The translations under genes were made by a program, and so were the position numbers. Below, piece by piece: positions 1-9,912 of a stretch of 64,000 bases of DNA (position 1 is its first letter; each line of letters begins with the position of its first letter). The notes beneath the pieces are model-generated. The model was not told where the DNA came from, searched no databases, and saw nothing but the letters and a program-made list of their open reading frames with translations. Origin of the DNA: Sanguinoderma infundibulare (Eukaryota > Basidiomycota > Agaricomycetes > Polyporales > Polyporaceae). Location: contig JAVLRN010000005.1 of the NCBI GenBank assembly GCA_032821775.1, forward strand, positions 3,348,001 through 3,412,000, in the 5' to 3' direction.

Positions 1-575
1 ACGGAGAGCACATTCCCATCCACCATCGGCGCGCACGCCTATGATTCAACAAGAAATGAAGCAGTACCGCGATCTGGAGAGTTTGGAAATCGGATTTTCG
101 TGGTTAAAGCGCTCGTCGAGCTGGGTCACTCAAGACCTGGCGTTCCCCATTATCTGCGCATCGAGACCGGAGCAGCCTACCGGGCTGCTCTGCCCCTCCG
201 TCGCCCATCTCCGAGTCGTCTTCGCATTCGAGCCTGGTCCCTCGTAACAGCGAGATGGAGCCGCGGGTTCTGTCGACGTCGACACTTCCGACAGATGTGC
301 TCCATGCTTCTGCAGGTCCTCGATGAACGCGCATCCTGGGCAAGTCGACTCGCATCCTTGGAGATTCAACGTTGGGGCCAGTGGTGGTGCTCGGAGGTAC
401 TAGTAGAGCGTCCCTCTCCGCTGGACGCTGGCTCTGCTGGAGACAACGAAGACTTGGATATGGCCATTAACCACCGATAATAATGATCTTGGCGTACTGT
501 TTTCAGGTCAGACTTCTATTCTGAAGGGTTTGCGAGAACTTGTATCTGGTCCGGTCACATTGAAGAAAGTTCAAC
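1..575 (+). pseudogene. F-box/LRR protein relic (3' part)
   Basis: This is a broken copy of the F-box family seen intact at 19255-21078. The reading frames around 41-247 hold matches to that protein (YRDLESLEIG, then CPSVAHLRVVFAFEPG), followed by SVDVDT, ALLE and LVSGPVTLK in shifting frames up to about 560. The stretch between LAFP and the CPSVAHLRVVF block is much shorter than in the intact gene, and stops and frameshifts follow, so it cannot make the full protein. The similarity reaches the left edge, so the relic may begin outside the window. It lies on the plus strand, about 430 bp before a glyoxalase-like gene. The same pair occurs in the same order on the minus strand at 15-21 kb. Confidence 0.75.
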
Positions 576-1000
576 GGCCTTGGAGCCACGCCAAGTTCTG
601 ACGATGTAGGCTAACCTCGTCGTCTCCGGTTCTGTTGTAGGCTTGATGCTTCCAGGTTGACACGATTACAGTAAAGGAACCTTGCCAGCAATTGTACATT
701 AGTCTCCGGCCCCGAGCCGCGGATTGTCCGAAATGGATCTCACATTCCTCTGAATCGACGGCCAGAGCGAGACGCGCACGGACTGGACGATATGCGCGGT
801 CGTGTGCAGGATCCGCGAACGTCACGGGGCCGGCGAAGACATGACGCGTTCGCCTTGCATGCTGGCGAGCTGAGGATTACCAATCCACACCGGCACACAG
901 CCTCTAAGCCAAGCACGTTTGCCACACTCATTCCCTCCGGTCATTCATCACCAGCAGATTGCAGCGCCTCAAACTTGACGAGGGCCACATAGCGGGCACG

Positions 1001-2015
1001 ATGACTAGCCCGTCCACGAAAATTCTCGACCACATCGTGCACCTCACGCCGCCAGGCACGCTTCAGGACAGCGTGAACGCGTTCCAGGACTTGGGATTCA
1101 CGTCTGTTTCATTTCGCTAGCCTATATGCTGCACGCCAACGAACCTAACGAATTTGTGGCAGCGTGTCCCCAGGCGGAACGCATACGGGCGGGAAGACGG
1201 CGAATGCCCTTGTGCTCTTTGAGGACGGCACGTACCTCGAGCTCCTCCACTTCACCTCCCCGCCGTCCGACGACGACCCTCACCCATGGGCGCACAAGCG
1301 GGCGGGGTGGATCGACTTCGCGTTCCTCGGGAACGACGGGACGCCCTCGATCGCGGAGACCATCAATGCACGCGCGGAGGCGGAGGGGAGCGGGGTGCGC
1401 TTCGCGCACGAGGTGCCCGGCGGGCGGACGCGCGAGGACGGCAGGGTGCTCCAGTGGCTCATCAGCGGACCGCCGGACGACGCGCGCGGGAGGCTGCCGT
1501 TCTTCTGCGGGGACGTGACCCCGCGGGACTGGCGGGTAAGCCTAAGCTCCGGTCCTCGTTCGAGTGGCCCGGCCGTGCACGCTCACTCACACTGTCCCCG
1601 TCGTCGTCGTTCTCAGGTCCCGCTAGAGCCCCGCTCGCACGTCCGCCACCAGAATACCGCGCGCGGCGTCGCACACGTGAAGCTCCTCGTGCGGCGGGAG
1701 GACCTTGAGGCGTCGACGAAGGAGCTCACGTCCGTCCTCGGGACCTCCCCGTTCTCCTCGAGTCCGGTGGAGGTCGCGTGGCGCCTGGACGTGCAGCCGT
1801 CGCCCGTCGTCCCGCCCTCCGCGATCCCTGTGCTGCGGCTGCGTGCGGCGGAGGACGACGAAGAGAGGGAGTACGTGCGGACGCACGGGGCCAGTATATA
1901 TGAGGTCGCATTCGTCGTGGCCGACCCAGGTCAGCACTCGGGGAGGACGCAGACGCCGTACGGGAGGGTGGTGTGGGTCGGTGCGGATAGTGCGCTTGAT
2001 CTGGTTGTGGAATAG
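1001..2015 (+). CDS. Glyoxalase-like domain protein, copy A
   Basis: Model: exons 1001-1101, 1163-1535 and 1617-2015, giving 290 residues. The start is the ATG opening MTSPSTKILDHIVHLTPPG, which matches the start of the paralogue at 15119-16084 and so fixes it. Motifs shared by both copies include SPGGTH, the WID.AF..N core, INARAE and FxCGDxTPR in exon 2, and ELTSVLG and GASxYEVAF in exon 3. These fit the Glyoxalase_3-type (vicinal oxygen chelate fold) family common in fungi; the substrate is unknown. Intron 2 (81 nt) has no stop and is a multiple of three, so a retained-intron form would still be translated. No signal peptide is visible, so it is probably cytosolic. The exon structure is certain to within a codon; the function is only a family-level call. 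Confidence 0.85.
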
Positions 2016-2592
2016 AAGCCCACGAGAGGCCCTGCGGAGAAACTTGCGTCGATGCCCGTCCACGGCAACCACATTATTTATGCGAATCAATGGGGCTCAA
2101 CAGCGGATGTCGGAACGAAGAACGCTGTCGCACCTGGCACGCAGGCTTCGCGGTGCGCCCAGACGGGTCCCTGGCGACCTTCTGGTCATCGCGCCGAGCC
2201 TCGGTGGATGGATACGGTGGTAAATCATGGCCTGGCGTCCGAACGCTGCCACGGATGCGGGGAAGGTGTGGGGAACAAGCAGCTGTGGCGTCCGGGCCGC
2301 TTGGGAACGGTCGCGATTAGATCGGGAAAAACGGCCAGCATGCCGGGCTTGAGTTCAGCATGGACGCCAACCGAGTCCCGTCAGCTCCCACAGCATTCAG
2401 CCACTTGGCCTGGGCGACGGCGGCGGCGGCGGCGGAGACGATGACGATGACAACGTCGAGGAGGCTTTGGAGCGTGCAGGCCTGGGTTGTGACCCAGACC
2501 CGTTCGCACCCATGCAAAACCTTATGGCCACACAAAACTTGCGTCCGGCATGAGGTTCCATCCTGGCTCAGCGGCGAGGAGGGGGATCAACA
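2016..2592. other. Intergenic, no gene seen
   Basis: Stretch after the glyoxalase-like gene. It holds only short overlapping frames with no recognisable protein and one short GGC-rich run near 2415-2440. I see no RNA gene or mobile element here. Confidence 0.6.
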
Positions 2593-3622
2593 CGTAACAC
2601 GCGAATCTATGAGGGAAGATCGATGTTCGTGCTCACCTGCATCGTCCAAAGCCATTTATTCCCTGTCAGATGGGCATCCGCCTTCTCAAAGCACGAGAGG
2701 ATTTTCATTCAGAAATAACGTCAAGGTGTCGACGAGACGGCAGTGGTGGTCGTGCGATGTGTCGGGCAGACGGCCAGACCGACGGCGCGGTTGTCAGTGC
2801 CGACTTCTGAGCTGGGAGTGATGCCATGGCGTTCCCCCTCGTTTTCGTTCTGCATTGCGGTTGTGATCATGAGGCTTGGGTGCATATGGCAGCGGTACTG
2901 CGAGACGTACTAGATGTTCAGGTTGTCTCAGTGCTTGGACGGTTTAAAGCCGCTGAGAATCGAGCTGGAGGACAAGCGAAGAGGAAACAACCTGGAAAGT
3001 CGGTGATGGAATGGAACAGTCAGCTATCCGCAAAAACCTGACCGGCTGAAAGACTATCAGAACGGTCAGCGTTTGAGCTTTGAGCCCGAATGCTCGTTGC
3101 GGGGTCAAAACGTAACTAGGGAATCTATGAGGGAAGATCGATGTCCGCTCTGACTTGCATCGTTTAGCGCCGTTTCTTCCCTGCCAGATGAGGATCCACC
3201 GTCCCAAAGTGCGAGCCGAGGTTTGCTCGAAAATAACGTCAAGACGTTGGATGAAACGGCGGTCGTGGTCGTGCGATGTGTCGGACCGACGGCCAGACCG
3301 TGGCCTCGGTGAGCTCATGACGGTGCGGTTGAGTTAGTGCTGACTTCTGAGCTGGAAGTGATGCCATGGCATTCCCGCTCACTTGCGTTCTGTATTGGAA
3401 TTATGATCACGAGGATGGGATGCACATGGACATGGGAGGGGTGCTGCAGACGTACAGGTTGTGTGAGTGCTTCCTGGACGGTTTAAAGCCGCATAGAACG
3501 GAGCTCGAGGACAAGCCTTGAAGCGACGAGGAAACCTGGAAACAACCTGGAAACTTGAGGTCGAAGGTGGAAAGGAATAGCCAGCTACCCGCGCAAATCT
3601 GACCAGGCCGAAGACTATCAAA
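2593..3622. repeat. Diverged direct tandem duplication, two ~0.5 kb copies
   Basis: Copy 1 (about 2593-3065) and copy 2 (about 3111-3622) run in the same direction and line up along their whole length. Shared blocks, in order: AATCTATGAGGGAAGATCGA (2613 and 3121), AAATAACGTCAAG, GGTCGTGCGATGTGTCGG, GACTTCTGAGCTGG followed by AGTGATGCCATGGC, GACGGTTTAAAGCCGC, GAGGAAAC and AGACTATCA. Substitutions and small indels are scattered through, so the duplication is old. Neither copy has an open frame or tRNA-like boxes. It could be two solo copies of an unknown non-coding element or a simple segmental duplication. Confidence 0.85.
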
Positions 3623-5604
3623 AAGAAGGTTAAGCCCTCTTAGGTAACTTAACCGCTGACGAAACGTTGGTAAGGATACCTGGCGCCTAAGTGGTCGATG
3701 TTTGCGATCGTTGCGTCGATCGAATCTTGACAGTCCTAAATAGGCTCAAGGTGGTAATCAGCCACAACTGAAACTAACCGCGACCGCCGACCGCGAACGA
3801 GGTGACCTTGAATTCGATCCCCTGTGTTCACAGAGAGGAGAGAAAGATGGCCGATAATTGACTGCGCAAGCATGGAGAGCCTTGACAGGGGAGAGCAGGA
3901 AGAATGGAGCACCATTTGGCTAGGGCCTGTCGCGCGATAAGTATGGACAAATCTTTGGGGAGAACCATTTGGAGTATCGGACTACCATCTCGCGCAATCT
4001 AAGTGGCACGTTGGCAAAACCTCTCGCCACCTCCGAATCCGACGCTGGTGTCCGGGGCGCCCGTGCGGCAATTTATAGGCGACCACCGGTACGGCTTCTG
4101 CACGTCGCGTCCTGGATCGTCGTTCCTGTCCGCTGTAGCTTCCTAAACGTCAATGCCGTCTAAAAAGCCCGTCGTGCCAGAACTACGGTGTCTTTGTTTC
4201 CAAGACCAAAGGCTGATAACGATAGAGCAGGGTTCTGAAACGACCGATCAGCATGTCACGGTGGACACGATGGTGGCGTAGACGGGCGGCTGGAATACCA
4301 GGAATGGACAGCCGCGCTCACCTACGCTCAGCCTGGCTCACCTTCGGCGGAAGCTGCATTTTCTGGAGAAGCCTGGGGCCAGACGGACGCAGTCTTGTTC
4401 TCGAAGGTGGAGAGGGATTTTGACAACGAGAAAAAACGTTGAGACCTGTCGGTGAATATGATGGAATGATTGATTCGATGAGACATGGCCGGATGCAGCC
4501 AATTCACGTAAAGCGTGCACAGTAACGCCGCCAATACCCGCGCATAACGAATAGACGAACTCTTACGAATGGGTCTCCGGTGCCGGTGGCCGCGAGGGCG
4601 AGATAAGGAGAGAAGGAGAGTCGACTTCTGCTGAGTCAAGTTTCTGACGAAGACGGCGGTGCCAGATAAGCTCACGCTTCGACTCCCGACGCGTGCCGGA
4701 CGTTTCGAAAAATGCGGCGAGCTGGAGACTGCTGGAGAGGAATCAATGGGCTCGAATGCCACAACGCAAGAGCGGACGAGCGTACGTACATCGAGAGGCA
4801 GAAAGAGGCAAGGCGCACCAGAGGAGCGGTAAGGACGCTCGACAGGGACATTCCACTGTCCAACGAGTGGCGGACGAGAGGCCGAGGCCTGCGGTGGCCT
4901 GCGGCGGCTCGAAGCTGATGGGAGGATATTCTCAGATATCGCACCGCCAGATTGGACGCCCCTGGCGGCACGACCAGCGTCGGGGCCGCCCACGTGCGAT
5001 ATGAACCCCCTCCGGTTCCCTTATTTCCCTGTCCCCTCGCCCGACACTTCCACCGTCTGCCCCATCCCCCGTCGGTCGTCGTGCGTCCAGTGGTTACCGT
5101 CCACGACAGCGGTCCTGCTGTCCACTGTGGTGAGCTCCTCGTCTCCCTCCCAGAGTCTCTCTCCCGACTCACCGTATTCGAACGGCCAGGACCCGCCGTC
5201 TCCGTCTCATCCGCCAGCACTGAGTGTTCCCGCTCTGGAAACTTGTCTGTCGGACATTGGTGAGCTCGTTTCCTGCATCCACGCGAACTACGGTCCGAAG
5301 AAGCTGGACGCTGACCAGGCCGACGATCTCCCAATTTAGTTAACGTCGCTCGTTCCCCCCAGCGCTGCCCGGCGCCCTTCGCTCGCGTTCCATTTCCCCT
5401 ATAATTATCAATTTTACCCTCCCCCGCCCCTTCGATCCGCCGGCACAGCGCATCCCCTCCATATTACGACGTTACCAGAGGTGAGTGATCTTGAACTGAG
5501 CGCGCTGCTTCCGCTCTCTGGTCAGCCGCCCGCCAGCCAGTCATCCAAACTTTACGCGCTGAGGCTCATTCCGCACGTCCGCCCCCTCCCAGACAAAGAT
5601 CCCC
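3623..5604. other. Long upstream region of the CBM21 gene
   Basis: About 2 kb without a supported gene. The part from about 5000 to 5480 is pyrimidine-rich on the plus strand, as is common just before basidiomycete genes, and a GTGAGT donor at 5480 may begin an intron in the leader. An open frame at 5001-5339 (112 codons, Ser/Pro-rich) could be an upstream ORF on the leader. Two long minus-strand frames at 4328-4993 and 4672-5334 are Arg-rich with no recognisable domain and look like chance frames. Confidence 0.5.
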
Positions 5605-8036
5605 ATGAGCACGGTTGTGAACCTCCACACGTACAGTCCCCCCATGGACTACTCCTACTCGCGGCACGCGAACAGCGCAGGCGCCCCCCTGCCCCACATC
5701 CCGCGCAGGACGCCCTCGTCGCGATCAGCGACTCTCTTCACCTCGCATTCTGCCCCATCGTCGCCACCCGCCACGATCTCCCGAGTACTATCTGCCGACG
5801 CCGCTTACGCTGTGGCGACTCCGGCTCCCACTTTCCTCGTCGTGGAGCCCAGTCTCCCTCAAAAGCCCGTGCCCGAGCACGCGTCCAACTCCGACTCCAG
5901 TGGCTCCGAGTCGTACGTGCAGATGAACCCGCGGGCGAAGCGCGTCCGCACGCCGAAGCTGCAGCCGTTCCGGTCTGCTGCAGATTCTACCCCTACACCG
6001 GCCGTCTTGCAGGCGAAGACCGCCGCGCGCAGTGTCCCGTTTCCCGCACGAGCTGCCGCAGCAAACGACAGGGCCGCCGACGACACGCCCCGTGCGTCCA
6101 TCTCGCTCGCCACACCGAAGCCGAACGCACACGCCGTCCCCCAGGATAAGCCGTCCGCGCCGCAGGAGCCCTCAACACCCCCAACGGTCCGCGCGGACAG
6201 CACCCGTGCGCTTTCGGCACCACATTTCGACTCTGCGAAGACGGCGCGGAAGAAGTCTGGTGAGCCTCTCAAGTCTTCGTTGAAGTCGCGGCGGCCGGCC
6301 GTCCGTGGCGATCTGTCTGTCGTGACTGGCATGCCGTCGACCAAGAGCGAGCCGAGCACGCCGATGAAGTCGGTCCACTTCGACGCCCGCTTGGAGCACG
6401 TCAAGCTCTTCCTGGCCGAACAGAAGCCCCTGGCCATCTCTCGCGAGGGCTCCCCGACAGACACGAGCGGCACGGAAAGCGACTTCCCCAGTCTCATCTT
6501 TGGCCCGAAGAACGTTCCGGGGCAAGAGAAGGTGCTCACCATGACCGTCACCAACATGCCCGCCGCGCCACGTGCGGACGCCGACGTCGCCCTCGAGGAG
6601 CTTGCCCTTTCCGAAGACGGCCTTTGCCTCAACGGCCGCGTGCGCGTGCGCAACATCGCTTTTGAAAAGTGGCTCGCCGTTCGCTTCACGGTCGACTACT
6701 GGCAGACGACGAGCGAGGTCACCGCGAAGTATCTCGACTCGATACCTGGAGGCGACTTCGATCGGTTTACATTAACCATCCGCCTCAGCGACATGCTAGC
6801 GCGGATCGAGGAGAAGACCATGTTTTTTGCGCTGCGATATAACGTCGCCGGTCGCGAGATTTGGGACAACAATGGCAACCTGAACTACAAGGTCGTCTTC
6901 GCCAAGGTCCCTCGCCCACGTCCTGCGTCCCCGGCGTCTCCCTCGACTCCGGACATGGCCAGCCTCGCGTCGCTCAAGACGAAGCTCGAGAACGTCGCCA
7001 AGGCCCATGGGACCGTCGGCGGCTTCATGGCTGAGCGGAGGTCGAACAGTTTCACCCTCGACGCTTCGACATCGCTCAAAGCGCGTTACGACTTCTCTGT
7101 GTCCCTTAAAACCGAGCGGAAGCGGTCCCCGCCCATGTCGACGACCCCCACGAAGCCGAGCCACGTCCGCAACGTGACCTACCCCCACTTCCACAAGCGC
7201 AGTGCCCTGAGCAAGCAGGCTCTGTACGAGGACGTCAGGCAGTCTATCGCGCGGTCGCCACGCATCCTCGATCCTGACAGTCCGATGGAGCGGCCATCTT
7301 CATTCCACGTCAGCGCCACCAGCGCCATGGGGGACAGTGCCGAGATGGAGGTCGAGGACAGCCCCCTACCGATCATGAGTCGCCGCCGAAGCCGCAACCA
7401 CCAGCGGGGGTATGGCGACTCCTCGCCGCTCTCGAGCCCATCTGTGAAGCGGACGCCAATCGGGTCGCCCGTCGCGAAGCTGAGCGCGGCGGCGTTGGAG
7501 CTGATTGCCAAGGAGGCGGAGGGGCGCGAGGACGAGACCTGGTTCGCGATGAAGAGGACCGCAAGCGAGGAGAGTACGCCGAGCGTGACGACCAACTCGG
7601 AGTCAAGCGCGAGCCTGCCGTCGTCGGCGTCGGGAAGCCCGACGGACGATGGGGTGTTTGGCTTTGGAGAGTTGAGGAACCCGGAGAGCGAAAGCTATAG
7701 CTCGTTCCTGACTAAGTGCGTAACCTCCTGTATCACTATCGCGTATTCAGGTCGCTTACTGATGCTTCGTACAGGTACTGCTACTACACCGGAAACGACG
7801 ACACGTTCTTGGACCAGCAGGACGTGATCCACCGTTCGCACTCCGCGTCGAGCGTGGAAGAGTTCCTATCCATGTCTCCCAGCCAGAGCTATCTGTCGCC
7901 TGGGGACACGCCGACGCGGTCACCGAGCTACGACGACGTTGTCTCTATCAGCAGCGGCTCGGCGACGCCGACGTTACACACTGCCGGCTTTGCACGCTTG
8001 ATCGACTCGCCTTCGATAGCGTCTGCTGCGCGTTAG
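5605..8036 (+). CDS. CBM21 protein phosphatase 1 regulatory (glycogen-targeting) subunit
   Basis: Exons 5605-7715 and 7775-8036 give 790 residues. Residues about 254-259 carry KSVHFD, an RVxF-type docking motif for protein phosphatase 1. A CBM21 carbohydrate-binding domain follows at about 330-436 (VRVRNIAFEKWLAVRFTVD, then IWDNNGNLNY). The 59-nt intron splits the late motif FLTKYCYYTG, which resembles a C-terminal motif of Gac1-type proteins, and this supports the splice. The rest is Ser/Pro-rich and probably disordered. Proteins of this kind bring PP1 to glycogen and activate glycogen synthase. Budding yeast Gac1 and Pig1 are the likely relatives; I infer the same role here. The start is the first ATG in a long open frame without upstream homology, so it could be slightly off. 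Confidence 0.9.
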
Positions 8037-9091
8037 CTTCGGTTTCTCAGCTCGTGTCCCGTCTCTTGTCGTTGCTCGTCTCGCTCGTTCCTGTCGCACT
8101 CGCATCTCCAGCATTCCTAGAGTCTAGACCGCCCCTGTCCCGCTCGCAGACCTCTGTATCATATCTACAGCGGCGCGGAGTTCTCAAGAAAATTAGAAGT
8201 ATCTTCACTGCGGACACTCGACCTGCCACGCGTAATGATCCCCCCTTACATGCATATCCGTCATCCTTGATTCGGTCTCCATCGTCTCTACCCCTTCACA
8301 ACGCACGCACGAATCTAACTTATATGTGATGTTCCAACACTTGGCCTTTCTTACATTTACCCCAGCACGATCTCCTTCTCATCTACCCACCCATCCATTC
8401 ACCCATCTTCCGTGTGTCCCATATATGTCCCCACCACGCCACACCCCCAATCCCCAACCTAGCATACTTCGATTGTACATTTTCAACACTTCTTCTTTAC
8501 TACGGAATTCGTCGCACGATCGAGCGCCAGGCTTCGATGTCTACCCACTGTACTTTATACTACTCGTTCACGGATCTTGGTCTCCTTTTTACGTCTGCTT
8601 CTTTTGCCTTCCGTTCTTCCTATCGCTTCTTCACGACGACCACCTGGGACTTTTCGATTAGTACCCACTGCGCCTGCCGCTACCCCTACCACCCTTTCCT
8701 GGACCCTCTCCGATACCGACGTACGTATCCGCGTTCGCACATACCACCCGTCCCAGTTCACGTTTTTACGAGGGTCCTGTACTTAATCATGACCTGAATG
8801 ACACACGAATTTTGGCAATTCACCGGCATCGGCTTCAAAGACCAGGCAAATGCGAGTGTGTTCGGCCGAGGCCCAAAATGCATGCCGAGCCCTAACCTTA
8901 TTATAGGGTTCGGCATCCCTAACCCTCTCCCAAATCGGGTCAGCACGTCGGGTGCGCTCGGTAAGCTGGCTTTCCGTCAATTGCCTCAATTCCCTCGTAA
9001 CTTTCTACACCCCTCCCGCCTCGCTCTCGAGTCGTGCACAGACCTCCTCCTCTGCCATCCTTGGGACGCCTCCTGAACGCCAACTGAAGAC
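8037..9091. other. Intergenic between the CBM21 gene and COX17
   Basis: Pyrimidine-rich 3' flank up to about 8790, with repeated CCACC and CATCC runs. The open frames here (for example 8326-8661) are low-complexity and not believable genes. A hairpin lies at 8882-8916. The last 150 bp form the probable COX17 promoter and leader. Confidence 0.5.
8882..8916. repeat. 13-bp inverted repeat (stem-loop)
   Basis: The arms ATGCCGAGCCCTA (8882-8894) and TAGGGTTCGGCAT (8904-8916) are complementary apart from one G/T position and enclose a 9-nt loop. It lies about 175 bp before the COX17 start. It could be a terminator-like hairpin, part of a decayed MITE or a chance palindrome. Confidence 0.6.
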
Positions 9092-9521
9092 ATGTTCGCT
9101 TCGGTGCGTTTCCGCTCGGACAGAAGGAGGAGGACCCGGAACTGAGGGCAGAGCACGCGGAACACACAGATCAGCTCGTGGTGGGGAGGCTCAGGCCCGT
9201 CCGCGCCCGCCCCGGTCTGTCCGTACGACCCCACGGACCCGAAGCAGAACCCGCTGAACCCCAAGGGCCTCAAGCCGTGCGTCTCTTTATCCTGCCTCTC
9301 TCGTGTTCCTCGCGCAGGGGGGGAAGGAAGAGGAAGAGGAAGCTGACGCTGACGTCGGGGTGGGGTGTGTTGTGCATTGCAGGTGTTGCGCGTGTCCGGA
9401 GACCAAGTCGGCGCGGGACGACTGCTTCCTGAACGCGGACGCGTCGGTGGCGGACGACAAGTGCAGGGAGCTCGTGCAGCGGCACATCGCGTGCATGCGC
9501 GGGCTTGGGTTCAAGATCTGA
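9092..9521 (+). CDS. COX17: Cytochrome c oxidase copper chaperone
   Basis: Three exons, 9092-9103, 9170-9276 and 9383-9521, give 85 residues, the usual size for Cox17. The protein has DPKQNPLNPKGLKP, then the conserved copper-binding KPCCAC, then the twin CX9C pattern (CFLNADASVADDKC and CRELVQRHIAC) ending in MRGLGFKI. Cox17 works in the mitochondrial intermembrane space and hands Cu(I) to Sco1 and Cox11 for cytochrome oxidase assembly. The first exon is only four codons (MFAS). I chose it because the frame before SSWWGG is closed by a TGA, while the GTGCGT donor and CACAG acceptor restore an ATG. The second splice falls inside the Pro codon just before the Cys pair. Confidence 0.92.
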
Positions 9522-9912
9522 GGCCTGAGTGCTCTGCGTGAGAGTCAGAGGAGGGAGGAGGAGGAGGAAGAGGAGGAGGAGGAGGGATGAGAGGTTGGAC
9601 GTCCCCAAAGCTTCGCGCATCGGTCCGTGCTCCATCCACGCTGTACGCTATCTAATCCATAATCCGGCACGTATCGTCACCTCCGCTCTGTAAAGCTACC
9701 TTGCACTCCGTATCTTGTGCATGCGCAACGCGCTGCCTCAATAGACGCACTAATTGCTCTCACAACCTACGCACGCGACGAGGTTTCGGGATGTAATACA
9801 ATGGTACATTATATGTTACAAATATTGTGTGCTGCTGTATACCAAATTCTTCGATAGCATTGGCATTGTGACGATAGCATGCTCTATGGTCCCTGCGACA
9901 GGCGGAAAACGC
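9522..9912. other. Convergent 3' region with GA-rich microsatellite
   Basis: Space between the ends of COX17 (plus) and the RBR gene (minus). A GAG/GGA-rich run at about 9549-9587 probably lies in the COX17 3' UTR. No gene is seen. Confidence 0.6.

Noticed and set aside
4328..5334. Two overlapping minus-strand frames of about 220 codons
   Set aside because: Arg/Ser-rich composition and no recognisable motif; typical of chance frames in GC-rich DNA.
5001..5339. 112-codon plus-strand frame as a separate gene before the CBM21 gene
   Set aside because: Ser/Pro-rich, no domain, lies in a pyrimidine-rich leader; kept only as a possible upstream ORF.
5859..6689. 276-codon minus-strand frame
   Set aside because: Antisense to the CBM21 gene, whose plus-strand frame has clear domains.
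8326..8797. Plus-strand frames of 111-127 codons after the CBM21 gene
   Set aside because: Low-complexity His/Pro/Ser content in a 3' flank; no domain or splice pattern.
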